From positions 62,001-126,000 of the forward strand of contig CAKRMK010000002.1 of NCBI GenBank assembly GCA_934364795.1: a stretch of DNA of 64,000 nucleotides. Reading direction: 5' to 3'. Origin of the DNA: an uncultured Blautia sp. (GTDB lineage: Bacteria; Bacillota; Clostridia; Lachnospirales; Lachnospiraceae). Below, in pieces: positions 8,168-17,195 of this stretch; within the stretch, counting starts at the first letter, position 1, and each line of letters opens with the position of its first letter. A program made the position numbers and the translations under genes. Under the pieces are notes generated by a model. It was not told where the DNA came from and searched no databases. It worked only from the letters and a program-made list of their open reading frames with translations.

Positions 8168-8212
8168 GGCAGTGTCACAGATTATAATTGGTCTGTAACA
8201 CTGCCGCTTTTT
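8168..8212. terminator. Bidirectional terminator after the selenium cluster
   Basis: A 13-bp stem (8168-8180 with 8193-8205, one mismatch) has a T run on both sides when read on the respective strand. It ends the minus-strand selenium operon and any plus-strand transcript over the small ORF. Confidence 0.85.
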
Positions 8213-8221
8213 AATTATTAT

Positions 8222-8464
8222 TTAACTTTTCCATATCACCTGAAAGCTTCCATTTTCCAGAATTTTTGCCAGCTGCTCAACCTCATCAGAATGCCATTTT
8301 TCTGCAACCTGCACATTCCCGCAAAACTTTACACAGGTTCCACAAGAAGAACTTAAGTTCCGTGGCACTGGCATAACAGCTGCCGGATAGCCCTCCTTAT
8401 CACATTTTTTCTTAAAGGACATGGCACCAAAATGAGAAAAAAATGTGGCAATATAGCTATCCAT
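8222..8464 (-). CDS. DUF3343 protein, putative Se/S carrier
   Basis: An 80-residue protein resembling DUF3343, proposed from comparative genomics to carry selenium or sulfur. The likely functional site is SSSCGTCVKFCG, a CxxC followed by a third cysteine, at about residues 38-49. It starts MDSYIATFFSHFGAMSFKK and ends with a WHSDEVEQLAKI helix. Its ATG overlaps the stop of the TusA-like gene at 8464 (TAATG), so the two are translationally coupled. The neighbourhood with TusA, YedE and a class V aminotransferase is the main support for a selenium role; the biochemical activity is unproven. Confidence 0.82.
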   Translation of the reverse strand: MDSYIATFFSHFGAMSFKKKCDKEGYPAAVMPVPRNLSSSCGTCVKFCGNVQVAEKWHSDEVEQLAKILENGSFQVIWKS

Positions 8465-8670
8465 TATTTCTCCAGGGTCAGAATAAAATCTTCCCCGTCT
8501 TCTTTCCAGGATACCTGATACCCCTGGTGCATGGCAAAGCGTGATACATTTTCTCTTGCAGTTACGTTATCTACCATTACTGTGTATGCCTTTTCTCCTA
8601 AAGCCAGAGCATTCTTTGTACGAATCACAGGTTCCGGACAGGAAAGTCCTCTTGCATCAATCGTTTTCAT
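8464..8670 (-). CDS. yedF: TusA/YedF-like sulfurtransferase domain protein
   Basis: A 68-residue single-domain TusA fold, which carries sulfur or selenium as a persulfide or perselenide on a conserved cysteine. The active-site motif is DARGLSCPEPVIRTKNAL, with Cys11 in the CPxP element. Selenium-associated YedF proteins often carry a second, DsrE-like domain of about 120 residues; here only the TusA part is present, and the adjacent DUF3343 protein may take over that role. It lies between YedE (42 bp upstream) and DUF3343 (overlapping downstream) in one operon. Ordinary sulfur relay remains an alternative. Confidence 0.85.
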   Translation of the reverse strand: MKTIDARGLSCPEPVIRTKNALALGEKAYTVMVDNVTARENVSRFAMHQGYQVSWKEDGEDFILTLEK

Positions 8671-8712
8671 ATCTTTTCTCTCTCTTTCTTACTTCTGGGT
8701 TTCTATATTTTT

Positions 8713-9792
8713 CTACTCCTCTGCTTTACGCATAGAATTCACCGTAGCAATCACGAACAGCACAACAAATCCAATCACAACTGCAACCTTACCATTTGCT
8801 GTAGGACCTTCTCCTGAAGAAGCAAGTCCGAAATTGTGTGCAATTGCAGCACCGGCCATCAGACCAAACACTGTGATTGCAGAATCTGTATTTCCCTCTC
8901 CTGCAAGTACCAGCTGGCGAAGGGGGCATCCTCCAAGAAGAACACAGCCAAATCCAGCCAGCGCCATTCCAAGTGCATTCCAAAGCCCGTCTGTATGTGC
9001 AATTGGCTGTCCTGCAAAACCAGGATTAAAATATCCAAAAATCATATTTCCAATAAGAGCACTTACCAGAATTGCAATGAATCCCAGAAGAAGTTTCCAC
9101 TCTCCAAATAAAACTACATCACGGATACCACCAACCATGCAAAGGCGTGTTCTCTGTGCCATTGCGCCAACAAGCAGACCAGCGATCAGAGAAATTGCAA
9201 TTGCCGCATGTTTAGCTCCAGGACCTCCATCAGCCTCTGTAAAATGAATAAATGCAGGTGCTGCAATTAAAAGTACAAGAATCCCAATTTCCACAATCGG
9301 GAAAATGCCACCTTCAACAGGCTGCATTTTGTAAGAACGCTTCAATGTATAACCTTTTTTCAGGAAAAATACACCTGCAAGAATTCCAGCAACAAAACCG
9401 ATCAGGCCAAAAATTGCATTAAAGTCTCCGCCTGCAAGGCGAAGGATCATACGGAACGGACAGCCAAGAAACATAAGGCAGCCAACCATAACAAACATTC
9501 CAATCACAAAACGGGTAACAGGTGCAGATCCCCCTCTTGGCTTGAACTCTTTGGTTGCAAGTGCCAGAATACAGGAACCAAGAACCAGTCCCACGATTTC
9601 CGGACGGATATACTGCACAGCTGCCGCAGAGTGAAATCCCAGTGCTCCGGTAGTATCACGCAGGAAGCAGGCAATACAAAATCCCATATTTGCAGGATTT
9701 CCAAAATAAACCAGTGCTACCGCAATGATTCCGATAATTAACCCCGCACCAATGATTATCGGCGTTTCTTTCTTTGATAAAGTTTCTTTCAT
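8713..9792 (-). CDS. yedE: YeeE/YedE-family selenium transporter
   Basis: Integral membrane protein of the YeeE/YedE family; members next to yedF are proposed selenium-compound importers. The 359-residue protein has about ten hydrophobic segments in two related halves. Conserved cysteine motifs are FCIACFLRD near the N-terminus, GCPFRMILRLAGGD at about residue 108, RLCMVGGIRD at about 215 and GCPLRQLVLAGEGN at about 290. The paired GCPxR motifs are the family signature and probably handle the thiol/selenol cargo. The ATG at 9792 is preceded by AAGGAGGAAAGAG. It leads an operon with yedF and DUF3343 and is divergent from the class V aminotransferase gene. Confidence 0.9.
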   Translation of the reverse strand: MKETLSKKETPIIIGAGLIIGIIAVALVYFGNPANMGFCIACFLRDTTGALGFHSAAAVQYIRPEIVGLVLGSCILALATKEFKPRGGSAPVTRFVIGMFVMVGCLMFLGCPFRMILRLAGGDFNAIFGLIGFVAGILAGVFFLKKGYTLKRSYKMQPVEGGIFPIVEIGILVLLIAAPAFIHFTEADGGPGAKHAAIAISLIAGLLVGAMAQRTRLCMVGGIRDVVLFGEWKLLLGFIAILVSALIGNMIFGYFNPGFAGQPIAHTDGLWNALGMALAGFGCVLLGGCPLRQLVLAGEGNTDSAITVFGLMAGAAIAHNFGLASSGEGPTANGKVAVVIGFVVLFVIATVNSMRKAEE

Positions 9793-9983
9793 TCTCTTTC
9801 CTCCTTACGCATGCACATGAAAAAACTGCAATCATATTGTGATTCATAATTTGTACAATTCATCCAGTTTTCCCATATATAAATGCTAAATCTTTCTTAT
9901 ATTTTAACAATTTCAAACCAAATTTTCCAATTGATTTAAAGGAATATTTTTTAGTATTTATAGATTATTTCAATAAATTATTG

Positions 9984-9989
9984 TATAAT
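9984..9989 (+). promoter_or_regulatory. -10 element of the class V aminotransferase gene
   Basis: A perfect TATAAT lies 41 bp upstream of the ATG at 10030, in the 237-bp divergent region shared with yedE. No good -35 is found at 17 bp, suggesting help from an activator such as the LysR protein encoded downstream. Confidence 0.45.
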
Positions 9990-10029
9990 AAATGATATCA
10001 AAATTATCCAGGAAAGGAACGAAATACCT

Positions 10030-11259
10030 ATGAACCGAATCTATCTTGATCAGGCCAGCACCTCTTTTCCAAAAGCTCCTGGCGTGGCGCAGGCAATGAT
10101 GGATTACATGACCCAAAATGGTGCGAACGTAAACCGTGGCTGTTATTCCAGCGCTTATTCCGCTGAAGAAGTCATTTATGAAACCCGGCAGCTTCTGGCT
10201 GACCTTTTCCATTTTCCCAAATGTAAAAATGTAATTTTTACTCCCAATATAACGACCAGCCTGAATTTTATCCTGAAAGGATTTTTGAAACCCGGTGACC
10301 ACATCCTGGTTTCCGCAATGGAGCACAATGCTGTCATGCGTCCCGTCATCCAGCTTACAAGACAGGGAATCACTTTTGACCGCATTCCCTGCCGCCAGGA
10401 TGGCTCCATGATTGTAGAACAAATTGAGCCATTAATAAATCCAAATACCCGGGCAATTGTAACACTCCATGCTTCTAATGTTTGCGGAACCCAGATGCCC
10501 CTTACCCAGATTGGAGAAATCTGCCAGAAACACCATTTATTTTTTATTGTGGATTCTGCCCAGACAGCTGGTATTCTTCCCATTGATATGGAAAGCTCCC
10601 ACATTGATGCACTGGCCTTTACCGGACACAAGGGACTTCGCGGACCACAGGGAACCGGCGGCTTCCTTGTTTCCCAGGAACTCTCCCAGCTGATGGAGCC
10701 TCTGATTTCCGGTGGAACCGGAAGTGTTTCCCACACAGAAGAGATTCCCGATTTTCTTCCGGACCGCTTTGAATCCGGCACCCCAAATCTTCCGGGAATT
10801 TACGGACTGCACCAGGCACTTTTATTTTTAAAGCAGCCTTCTGAAACATTCCAAAATATCCTCCAGACATCTGACGTAGAAAATACAATTTCATGGGAGC
10901 AGACAATGAACATACTCTATGAAAGAGAAATGACTCTCACCAGCTATTTTCTGGAACGCCTTCTGGAAGTAGATGATACCGGCAAACATATTCGTATTAT
11001 TGGAAAAAAAGATCTGAAAAACCGAAATGCCGTTGTCTCCATTCAGACACCGGAAATTGACATGTCACAGGTTGCCTGGGAGCTGGACAGCAAATACAAA
11101 GTTCTCACAAGAGTAGGGCTTCACTGTGCACCAAGTGCACATAAAACTCTTGGCACTTACCCAGCCGGAACCATCCGTTTTTCTTTTGGACCGGAAAACA
11201 CAAAAGAAGAACTGGATTTTGCTGTAAAAGGACTTGAAGAAATCTTAGAACGTGCTTGA
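10030..11259 (+). CDS. Cysteine desulfurase-like class V aminotransferase
   Basis: PLP enzyme of the NifS/SufS fold; in this context a probable supplier of sulfur or selenium to the carrier proteins. The 409-residue protein has MNRIYLDQASTSFPK at the N-terminus, SAMEHNAVMRP, the PLP-binding aspartate in VDSAQTAG, the Schiff-base lysine in AFTGHKGLRGPQG and the substrate arginine in DRFESGTPN. The C-terminal GLHCAPSAHKTLGT carries the mobile-loop cysteine. An insertion of about 30 residues follows position 270. Architecture fits the class V family usually found beside selenium genes (EF2568-like). GGAAAGGAAC precedes the ATG. It is followed by the LysR gene and is divergent from yedE. Confidence 0.9.
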   Translation: MNRIYLDQASTSFPKAPGVAQAMMDYMTQNGANVNRGCYSSAYSAEEVIYETRQLLADLFHFPKCKNVIFTPNITTSLNFILKGFLKPGDHILVSAMEHNAVMRPVIQLTRQGITFDRIPCRQDGSMIVEQIEPLINPNTRAIVTLHASNVCGTQMPLTQIGEICQKHHLFFIVDSAQTAGILPIDMESSHIDALAFTGHKGLRGPQGTGGFLVSQELSQLMEPLISGGTGSVSHTEEIPDFLPDRFESGTPNLPGIYGLHQALLFLKQPSETFQNILQTSDVENTISWEQTMNILYEREMTLTSYFLERLLEVDDTGKHIRIIGKKDLKNRNAVVSIQTPEIDMSQVAWELDSKYKVLTRVGLHCAPSAHKTLGTYPAGTIRFSFGPENTKEELDFAVKGLEEILERA

Positions 11260-11374
11260 AAAAAGCTTTCTATAAAATGTACGTTATAATTTTTAGATAT
11301 GTAGATTTTGAATATTTAATTTATAAGTATTTTACCGAAAAAGAAAGGATCGGGACTTTCCCCCACGAACAGCC

Positions 11375-12298
11375 ATGGAATTTAAACAACTGGAGGCCTT
11401 TGTTGCCGTAGTAGAAAATAAAAGCTTTTCCGAAGCTGCCCGGCAGCTTAATCTGACACAGCCAACCGTAAGTGCTCATATTCAATCTCTGGAACAGGAA
11501 CTTAATTCAAGACTGCTGATCCGCACTACCAAAAAATTAACCGTAACCCAGCGCGGGCTCCAGCTCTATGACTGTGCCTCCAATATTCTGAATATGCGTA
11601 GCAACATCATAGAAGAATTTACCGGCAAAAATAAAAAAATTATTGATCTTGCTGTTTCCACCATTCCCTCTTCTTATTTATTGCCGGAAATTCTTGGTGC
11701 ATTCACAAACCAGCTTTCAGACGTATACTTTCATTCCTGGCAGTCTGACAGCTTTGGTGCTGTCTCTAAGGTTCTGGATGGAAGCGTAGACCTTGGACTT
11801 GTGGGAAATACCTTTGATGAACCAGACTGCTGTTTTGTTCCCTTCCGGCAGGATAAACTGGTAATCGCCACCCCAGTAAACGAACATTACCTGAAATATC
11901 AGCAAAAAGCAGATCTTGGCACCCTGAATTTTTCAGACTTTCTTAACGAGCCATTTATCATGAGGGAAAACGGTTCCGGAACCAAAAAAGAAATCGACCG
12001 CTATCTGGAAAAAAATCATATTTCAGATACCTCTTTACATATTGTGGCAAGAATGAATGATCTGGAAGCCATCCGAAAGTCTGTGGCAGAAGGACTTGGC
12101 ATTTCTATTTTATCAGCCTGCTCTGCTCAGGATCTTGCAGATACCCACCAGATTCTTATGTTTCCCATCAACCATACTGCTGCCACCCGGACATTTTATA
12201 TTGTTTATAACAAAAACAGGATTTTGAAACCACATGTGAAACAATTTCTGAAATTCGTAAAACATTTTTATGATAATCCTGACAAACAATACATGTAA
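11375..12298 (+). CDS. LysR-family regulator of the selenium cluster
   Basis: A 307-residue LysR-type regulator: N-terminal winged helix (MEFKQLEAFVAVVENKSFSE, LTQPTVSAHIQSLEQEL) followed by a periplasmic-binding-protein-like effector domain from about residue 90. It resembles the CysL/CysB-type branch and probably belongs to the selenium-metabolism LysR group described beside yedE/yedF. It is 115 bp downstream of the aminotransferase in the same direction and may control the divergent region at 9793-10029. The ribosome site is weak. Terminated at 12373-12424. Confidence 0.85.
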   Translation: MEFKQLEAFVAVVENKSFSEAARQLNLTQPTVSAHIQSLEQELNSRLLIRTTKKLTVTQRGLQLYDCASNILNMRSNIIEEFTGKNKKIIDLAVSTIPSSYLLPEILGAFTNQLSDVYFHSWQSDSFGAVSKVLDGSVDLGLVGNTFDEPDCCFVPFRQDKLVIATPVNEHYLKYQQKADLGTLNFSDFLNEPFIMRENGSGTKKEIDRYLEKNHISDTSLHIVARMNDLEAIRKSVAEGLGISILSACSAQDLADTHQILMFPINHTAATRTFYIVYNKNRILKPHVKQFLKFVKHFYDNPDKQYM

Positions 12299-12320
12299 AA
12301 AGCTTCTGGATTCTGACGGA

Positions 12321-12380
12321 CAGGGCTTTTTATATAACAGAAGATTCCAACATAACTTCCTGTTACATAAAAAAGCCCTG
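12321..12380. repeat. Dispersed hairpin repeat, copy B
   Basis: CAGGGCTTTTTATATAACAG (12321-12340) pairs almost perfectly with 12360-12380; the loop contains GATTCCAAC and ACTTCC as in the copies at 804-860 and 45770-45814. Located between the convergent lysR and ctc genes. Confidence 0.75.
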
Positions 12381-12424
12381 CATAAGAATTTTTTGTTTTT
12401 TTCTCTCATGCAAGACTTTTTTAT
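12373..12424. terminator. Bidirectional terminator between lysR and ctc
   Basis: AAGCCCTGCATAAG (12373-12386) pairs with CTCATGCAAGACTT (12404-12417) using G-T pairs, with a T run after it on the plus strand and, read on the minus strand, another. It shares its left arm with repeat copy B, so two alternative hairpins are possible. Confidence 0.7.
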
Positions 12425-12485
12425 TTACTTTTTTTATTTAGTTCTTTATTTGTTTCTTATTTTTCTGATGTCATTAAGCATCTGC

Positions 12486-13079
12486 TTATTTCTCTTCAGC
12501 AGCTTCCTCTGTATCTGTATCAGTTTCCGGAACTACATTGTGTACCGGTGTTACAGTTGCAATAACGGCTTCCATATCTGTTGTGATATGAATGTTTTTA
12601 TTTTTAGCAATTTCAAGGTCTTTCACACGAAGAGTATCACCAATCTTCATACCGGCAACATCAACTTTAATTTTATCAACCAGATCAGCCGGAAGTGCTT
12701 TATATGCAACTTCTTTTAACTCATCCTGCAGAACACCGGAAATAACCTTCTCTTCATTTTCCAGAATGATCTCAGCAACGGAATGTACCATTTCATTGCT
12801 TACCAGTGCCTGGAAATCAACCTCTTCTACTGTATGTGCAAGTGGATTGTAATCAACTTCCTTAATCAGCGCATCGTAGGTTTTACCTTCCAGCTCCAGC
12901 ATTACCTGGCTTCCTTTGTTATTGTTCTTCAGAAGAACTTCAATTTCTTTCTTAGTGAACTTAAGGGGAATGGAACCTTCGATTTCTCTGCCGAACAGGT
13001 TACCTGTTACGTATCCTTCTCTTCTTAATTTCTTTGCTTTGACGTCCATGCTTCTTTTTTCAGCTTTTAAAGTATTCAT
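12486..13079 (-). CDS. ctc: 50S ribosomal protein L25/general stress protein Ctc
   Basis: Binds 5S rRNA in the large ribosomal subunit; the longer Ctc form adds a C-terminal TL5 domain. The 197-residue protein has the N-terminal L25 fold (MNTLKAEKRSMDVKAKKLRREGYVTGNLFG, then a GSQVMLELEGKTYDALIKEVDYNP element, then EVDFQALV) and a TL5 domain from about residue 97 ending in an acidic tail (TDTDTEEAAEEK). The arginine-lysine rich start and length fit Ctc. The ATG at 13079 follows an AGGAAAAGATA site. A minus-strand TATAAT near 13157 may be its -10. Stands alone. Confidence 0.93.
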   Translation of the reverse strand: MNTLKAEKRSMDVKAKKLRREGYVTGNLFGREIEGSIPLKFTKKEIEVLLKNNNKGSQVMLELEGKTYDALIKEVDYNPLAHTVEEVDFQALVSNEMVHSVAEIILENEEKVISGVLQDELKEVAYKALPADLVDKIKVDVAGMKIGDTLRVKDLEIAKNKNIHITTDMEAVIATVTPVHNVVPETDTDTEEAAEEK

Positions 13080-13308
13080 TTATCTTTTCCTCCAAATTCT
13101 GAATCGCTTAGCAGCCTTCAACAAAGAGGTTTTGTTAAGTACTTCTTTTTTCTTTTTACGTGCCTTATTATAGTCACCTGTCCCCATTATGATTAACCAA
13201 ACTTATTTTTTTCCCAGGGCTTTTTTTGTAAAAATTGCTTCTTGATTTTCCTGCCGATGTGAGCTATAAATAAATTGATAGTCGTCACATTTCAGGTACA
13301 TTCAGATA

Positions 13309-14196
13309 TCAGAGATTGCTCTCTTTTCTATTTGCATTTTTTCTCATATAATTTCCCATATTGGTAAGGCTTACAAGTGTGGTTATAAGGAAAGCCCCTG
13401 GAATGAGAATGATCCACCAGGAATTTGTCATTAGTGCTTTTTCAGAAAGTGACAGCATACTTCCCCAGGATATAACTTCTACAGGAAGCCCGATTCCCAT
13501 AAAACTTAAGGTAGATTCTGAAATAATGGCATTTCTCACATTCATAATCACCATAAACATAATAGACGATATAAAATTCGGAACAAGGTGACTCCAAAGT
13601 ATATGAAAGAACCCGCCGCCCATACATCTTGATGCAATAACGTACTCACTGTTTCTGATCTGTCTTACCTCTGTGCGTACCACCTTGGCAATACTTGTCC
13701 AGCTGGTAAATCCAATCACTACTGACAAACTGAAAATATTCGCCTTTCCCATAATTGCCTGCAATAACACCACCAGCAGCAAAGATGGAATACTAAGAAA
13801 AATTTCCGTAAAACGCATAATCAGATTATCAAGCCATCTTGGGGCCATACCACTAAAAGCCCCGATAACCACTGCAATAACAACAGATATTGCAGTGGAA
13901 AAAATACCGATCATCAAAGAGATTCTGCCCCCATACCAGATCATGGAAAAAATATCTCTTCCCATTGTGTCTGTACCAAACAAAAATTCCTTTCCGGGCG
14001 CTTTATTATAATTAAGCAGATCCATATATGTTGGGTTTTTGGTCATTATCAGTTCCGCGAACAGACATCCTACAAAAATCAATAACAAAACAATTATTGA
14101 AAGTACAGGTTTTCCTTTTATTTTATGATTTTTTATAACAATTTTATCATTTTTATTTTCCCGCACACCAACTATTTCAAATGGGGCATCTGTCAT
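13309..14196 (-). CDS. Peptide/nickel-type ABC transporter permease (DppC/OppC family)
   Basis: Second permease of the first peptide/nickel-type importer. The 295-residue protein has a cytoplasmic N-terminal stretch, the OppC_N membrane segment at about 30-55, TDTMGRDIFSMIWYGGRISL (typical of DppC proteins just before the core) and the BPD transmembrane domain to the end, including the ATPase-coupling loop EYVIASRCMGGG. It is the last gene of a five-gene operon and overlaps the upstream permease by 4 bp (ATGA). No convincing terminator follows before ctc. Confidence 0.9.
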   Translation of the reverse strand: MTDAPFEIVGVRENKNDKIVIKNHKIKGKPVLSIIVLLLIFVGCLFAELIMTKNPTYMDLLNYNKAPGKEFLFGTDTMGRDIFSMIWYGGRISLMIGIFSTAISVVIAVVIGAFSGMAPRWLDNLIMRFTEIFLSIPSLLLVVLLQAIMGKANIFSLSVVIGFTSWTSIAKVVRTEVRQIRNSEYVIASRCMGGGFFHILWSHLVPNFISSIMFMVIMNVRNAIISESTLSFMGIGLPVEVISWGSMLSLSEKALMTNSWWIILIPGAFLITTLVSLTNMGNYMRKNANRKESNL

Positions 14197-15215
14197 AAAT
14201 GGGTCACCTCCGCCATCTCTGTCACTTCATTTTCTTTCATTCGTGGATCAATATGTTCATTTATAATCTGGCTTAACATATTACAGAAAATTACCAGAAT
14301 CCCTGACAGAATACATAAAATCATCAGCAGATTATAATCATGATATCTGGCACTTTCATAAGACAGTGCACCAATTCCCGGATAAGAAAATACACTTTCC
14401 ACCACAAAGGTTCCTCCAAGGACATGAGGAACTGCAATTGCCATAATACTAAGATAAGCAGGCATCACATTTCGCAGGCAATGTTTAAAAAGAATGGAAT
14501 TTTTTCCTGCTCCTTTTGACTTTGCAAGAAGCACATAATCCTCTCTTACTTCCTCCAGTATCTTGTTACGTATCATATAAGCGTAATACCAGAGGTGCTC
14601 AAAGGTTACAACGATAAGAGGCATAATAAGATGTACAATCCGATCTCCTATATCACCTGATTTTCCAACAGAATATGCCCCACTGCTTGGTAAAACCCGC
14701 AGTGTTACGGAAAAAACCAGAATCAGTACAATTGACAGCCAAAATTCCGGAATACAGCTGGATATAGTTCCCGCCTTACACAAAATCCGGTCTGGCCATC
14801 TGTCTTCGTGCCACGCACAGAAAACTCCTAATAAAAGTGCTCCCACAAAAATAAAAAGAAACCCAATTCCCCCAAGAAGCAGCGTATTTACAATTCTTCC
14901 GCTGATTACCTGTACAACATCCTGTTTATATTTAAAAGAGATACCAAAATTGCCATGAAATACATTTCCAAGCCACTTCACATACTGTACATAAACAGGT
15001 TTATTTAATCCCAGTTTTTCCATTGCCCATTCCCGCTGTACCGGACTCATTTTCTCCGCCCGTTCTCCATAATAAGATACCAGAGGATCTCCTGGCGCAA
15101 GCCGTGCCACATAAAATACCACAATGGATAAAACCAGAACACTGAATAAAAAAATAAAAAGTTTTTTCCCATAATAGACAACCGGATTATGCTTTATCAC
15201 TGTCATTTCTGTCAT
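14193..15215 (-). CDS. Peptide/nickel-type ABC transporter permease (DppB/OppB family)
   Basis: First permease of the importer. The 340-residue protein has one N-terminal membrane helix (LFIFLFSVLVLSIVVFYVARLAPGDP), a periplasmic stretch, then five helices of the BPD fold with the coupling loop EDYVLLAKSKGAGKNSILFKH. RLAPGDP is typical of DppB. The start overlaps the preceding ATPase by 29 bp; the ATG at 15215 has GGAG only 3 bp away, while an ATG three codons on has it 12 bp away, so the exact start is uncertain. Confidence 0.88.
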   Translation of the reverse strand: MTEMTVIKHNPVVYYGKKLFIFLFSVLVLSIVVFYVARLAPGDPLVSYYGERAEKMSPVQREWAMEKLGLNKPVYVQYVKWLGNVFHGNFGISFKYKQDVVQVISGRIVNTLLLGGIGFLFIFVGALLLGVFCAWHEDRWPDRILCKAGTISSCIPEFWLSIVLILVFSVTLRVLPSSGAYSVGKSGDIGDRIVHLIMPLIVVTFEHLWYYAYMIRNKILEEVREDYVLLAKSKGAGKNSILFKHCLRNVMPAYLSIMAIAVPHVLGGTFVVESVFSYPGIGALSYESARYHDYNLLMILCILSGILVIFCNMLSQIINEHIDPRMKENEVTEMAEVTHL

Positions 15216-16113
15216 TTTCTCCTTCCGGTACTTTTAATACAAAATGGTCAGGAAAAACTTCCTGTAGCTGGCCCTTTTCCAAATTTCTCTCTTTATAGAT
15301 CTGTACTTTTCGCTTTCTCTCCTTTACAGGATCTGGTATTGGTATCGCTGATAAAAGACTTTTGGTATATTCATGCTGTGGATTGGAAAATACTTCTTCT
15401 GTATTTCCAAGTTCAACAATTTTCCCCCGATACATCACGCCAACTCTGTCGCACAGATATTCTACCATGGCAAGATCATGTGCAATGAATAAAAAAGTAA
15501 ATCCATGTTCTTCCTGCAAATGTCTGAACAGATTGATGACCTGTGCCTGTATGGATACATCAAGAGAAGCCACCGGTTCATCTGCCACCAGAAATTCCGG
15601 CTCCATACCAAGTGCCCTTGCAATTGCCACTCTCTGCCTTTGTCCACCTGACAGCTCTGACGGATAGTGATCAAGATAATCTGCATCCATTCCCACATAA
15701 TGCATCTGAAATTCAGCTTCTTTACCATAACTGCCTCTTGGCGGCACAATATGATTTATCCTCATAGGCTCCTCAATAATGGCAGACACTTTCATTCTCT
15801 GATTCAGACTTGAGGCAGAATCCTGAAAAATCATCTGCCTTTTGGTCTGCAGCATTTTTTTATTTTTCTGAAATTCTTTTTTATCATAAATATCAATCCC
15901 ATGATATAAAATTTTCCCAGATCCAGGCTGATAAATATTCATAAGACATCTTGCCACTGTTGATTTTCCAGATCCGGATTCTCCTATAAGTCCCAGGACT
16001 TCTCCTTTGTAAATCTGGAAAGAAATATCGTCCACAGCACGGATAACCGCCTTTTTTGTCAAATGGAACTGATGAGTCAGATGCTTCACATCTACTAATA
16101 CTTCTTTTTTCAA
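15187..16113 (-). CDS. Peptide/nickel-type ABC transporter ATP-binding protein (DppF/OppF-like)
   Basis: ATPase of the first importer. The 308-residue protein has Walker A GLIGESGSGKST, a Q loop in RQMIFQDSASSLN, signature LSGGQRQR, Walker B FLVADEPVASLD and H loop FIAHDLAMVEY, followed by the oligopeptide/dipeptide C-terminal extension (NPQHEYTKSLLSAIP). It overlaps the companion ATPase gene by 4 bp. The 40 residues after LSAIPIPDP are a variable charged tail. Confidence 0.92.
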   Translation of the reverse strand: MKKEVLVDVKHLTHQFHLTKKAVIRAVDDISFQIYKGEVLGLIGESGSGKSTVARCLMNIYQPGSGKILYHGIDIYDKKEFQKNKKMLQTKRQMIFQDSASSLNQRMKVSAIIEEPMRINHIVPPRGSYGKEAEFQMHYVGMDADYLDHYPSELSGGQRQRVAIARALGMEPEFLVADEPVASLDVSIQAQVINLFRHLQEEHGFTFLFIAHDLAMVEYLCDRVGVMYRGKIVELGNTEEVFSNPQHEYTKSLLSAIPIPDPVKERKRKVQIYKERNLEKGQLQEVFPDHFVLKVPEGENDRNDSDKA

Positions 16114-17120
16114 AGCAGTTTTCCTCCTACCGGTGGAATAATTTTGGGTGCCCGGCTGTCCAAAAGCCAGGTAGCTGCAAAATGGGTATCTGTAATCTGA
16201 AACATTGGCGGCATTTCTTCATAATCAATTCCAAGTGCATATTCATTCCTGCATGCATAGGCATCCCCTTTTGGAGGATTCACAAGAGAAGGCGGCATTC
16301 CCGGAATTGTATAAAGTTTTTCCTTTTTCTTTACAAAAAATGGCAAAGATCGCATAAGCCCCCATGTATAAGGATGTCTTGGGTCATAATAAACTTCTTC
16401 TGCTGTTCCGATTTCTACGATTTTACCGGCATACATTACAGCCACACGGTCTGCTGCCCTTGCAACAACCCCAAGATCATGAGATACCAGAATCGTAGCT
16501 GTCCCCATTTTTTCCTGGATTTCCCGCAGAAGATCCAGAATCTGGGCCTGAATGGTCACATCCAAAGCAGTGGTAGGCTCATCCGCAAATAATATTTCCG
16601 GATCCGATGCAAGGGCAATTGCCATAACACACCGCTGCCTCATTCCTCCGGAAAAATTATAAGGATAAGAATGATATCTTTCCCTGGCATGTTCAATTCC
16701 TACCAGCTCCATCAGTTGAATTACTTTTTGATATACCTGTTCTTTTGTTTTTCTTCTGTCATGGATTAAAATTGCCTCTGCAATCTGCTGTCCAATTTTC
16801 ATAGTAGGATTCAAAGATGTCATAGGATCCTGAAAAATCATGGAAAAAAACTTCCCACGGATTTTTTGCATATCCCTTTCTTTATATCTGGTAATATCTG
16901 TTCCTTTTAACAGAATAGTTCCTTCTTTGATTCTGGCACTTTTGGGAAGCAGTTTCATAATACTTTTGCATAAAACACTTTTCCCACATCCGGATTCTCC
17001 TACAATTGCAAGAACTTCTCCTTTTTTCAGAGAAAAAGAAACATCTCTGACAGCCTGCACTTCCCCCTTTGGACTTTCAAAACTGACTGACAGATTCCTG
17101 ACTTCCAGTATGTTTTCCAT
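16110..17120 (-). CDS. Peptide/nickel-type ABC transporter ATP-binding protein (DppD/OppD-like)
   Basis: Second ATPase of the first importer, 336 residues. Walker A AIVGESGCGKS, Q loop FSMIFQDPMTSLN, signature FSGGMRQRCVMA, Walker B ILFADEPTTALD, H loop LVSHDLGVVAR, then the C-terminal OppD/F extension with PYTWGLMRSLP and a single pair of cysteine-containing motifs. The last 60 residues (MPPMFQITDTHFAATWLLD) are of the type that often binds an Fe-S cluster in DppD. I chose the ATG at 17120, preceded by AAGAGGTACAAA; the longer frame from 17180 has no ribosome site. Confidence 0.92.
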   Translation of the reverse strand: MENILEVRNLSVSFESPKGEVQAVRDVSFSLKKGEVLAIVGESGCGKSVLCKSIMKLLPKSARIKEGTILLKGTDITRYKERDMQKIRGKFFSMIFQDPMTSLNPTMKIGQQIAEAILIHDRRKTKEQVYQKVIQLMELVGIEHARERYHSYPYNFSGGMRQRCVMAIALASDPEILFADEPTTALDVTIQAQILDLLREIQEKMGTATILVSHDLGVVARAADRVAVMYAGKIVEIGTAEEVYYDPRHPYTWGLMRSLPFFVKKKEKLYTIPGMPPSLVNPPKGDAYACRNEYALGIDYEEMPPMFQITDTHFAATWLLDSRAPKIIPPVGGKLL

Positions 17121-17195
17121 TTTGTACCTCTTGGATAAAGGGCTGCCGTTCATTTGATAAACAGCAACCCCAAACATCACTTTTCTTTTTAATTT

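Noticed and set aside
8531..9247. 238-codon plus-strand frame over yedE and yedF
   Set aside because: Antisense to conserved GCPxR and CPxP motifs; Pro/Ser/Thr-rich shadow composition and no ribosome site.
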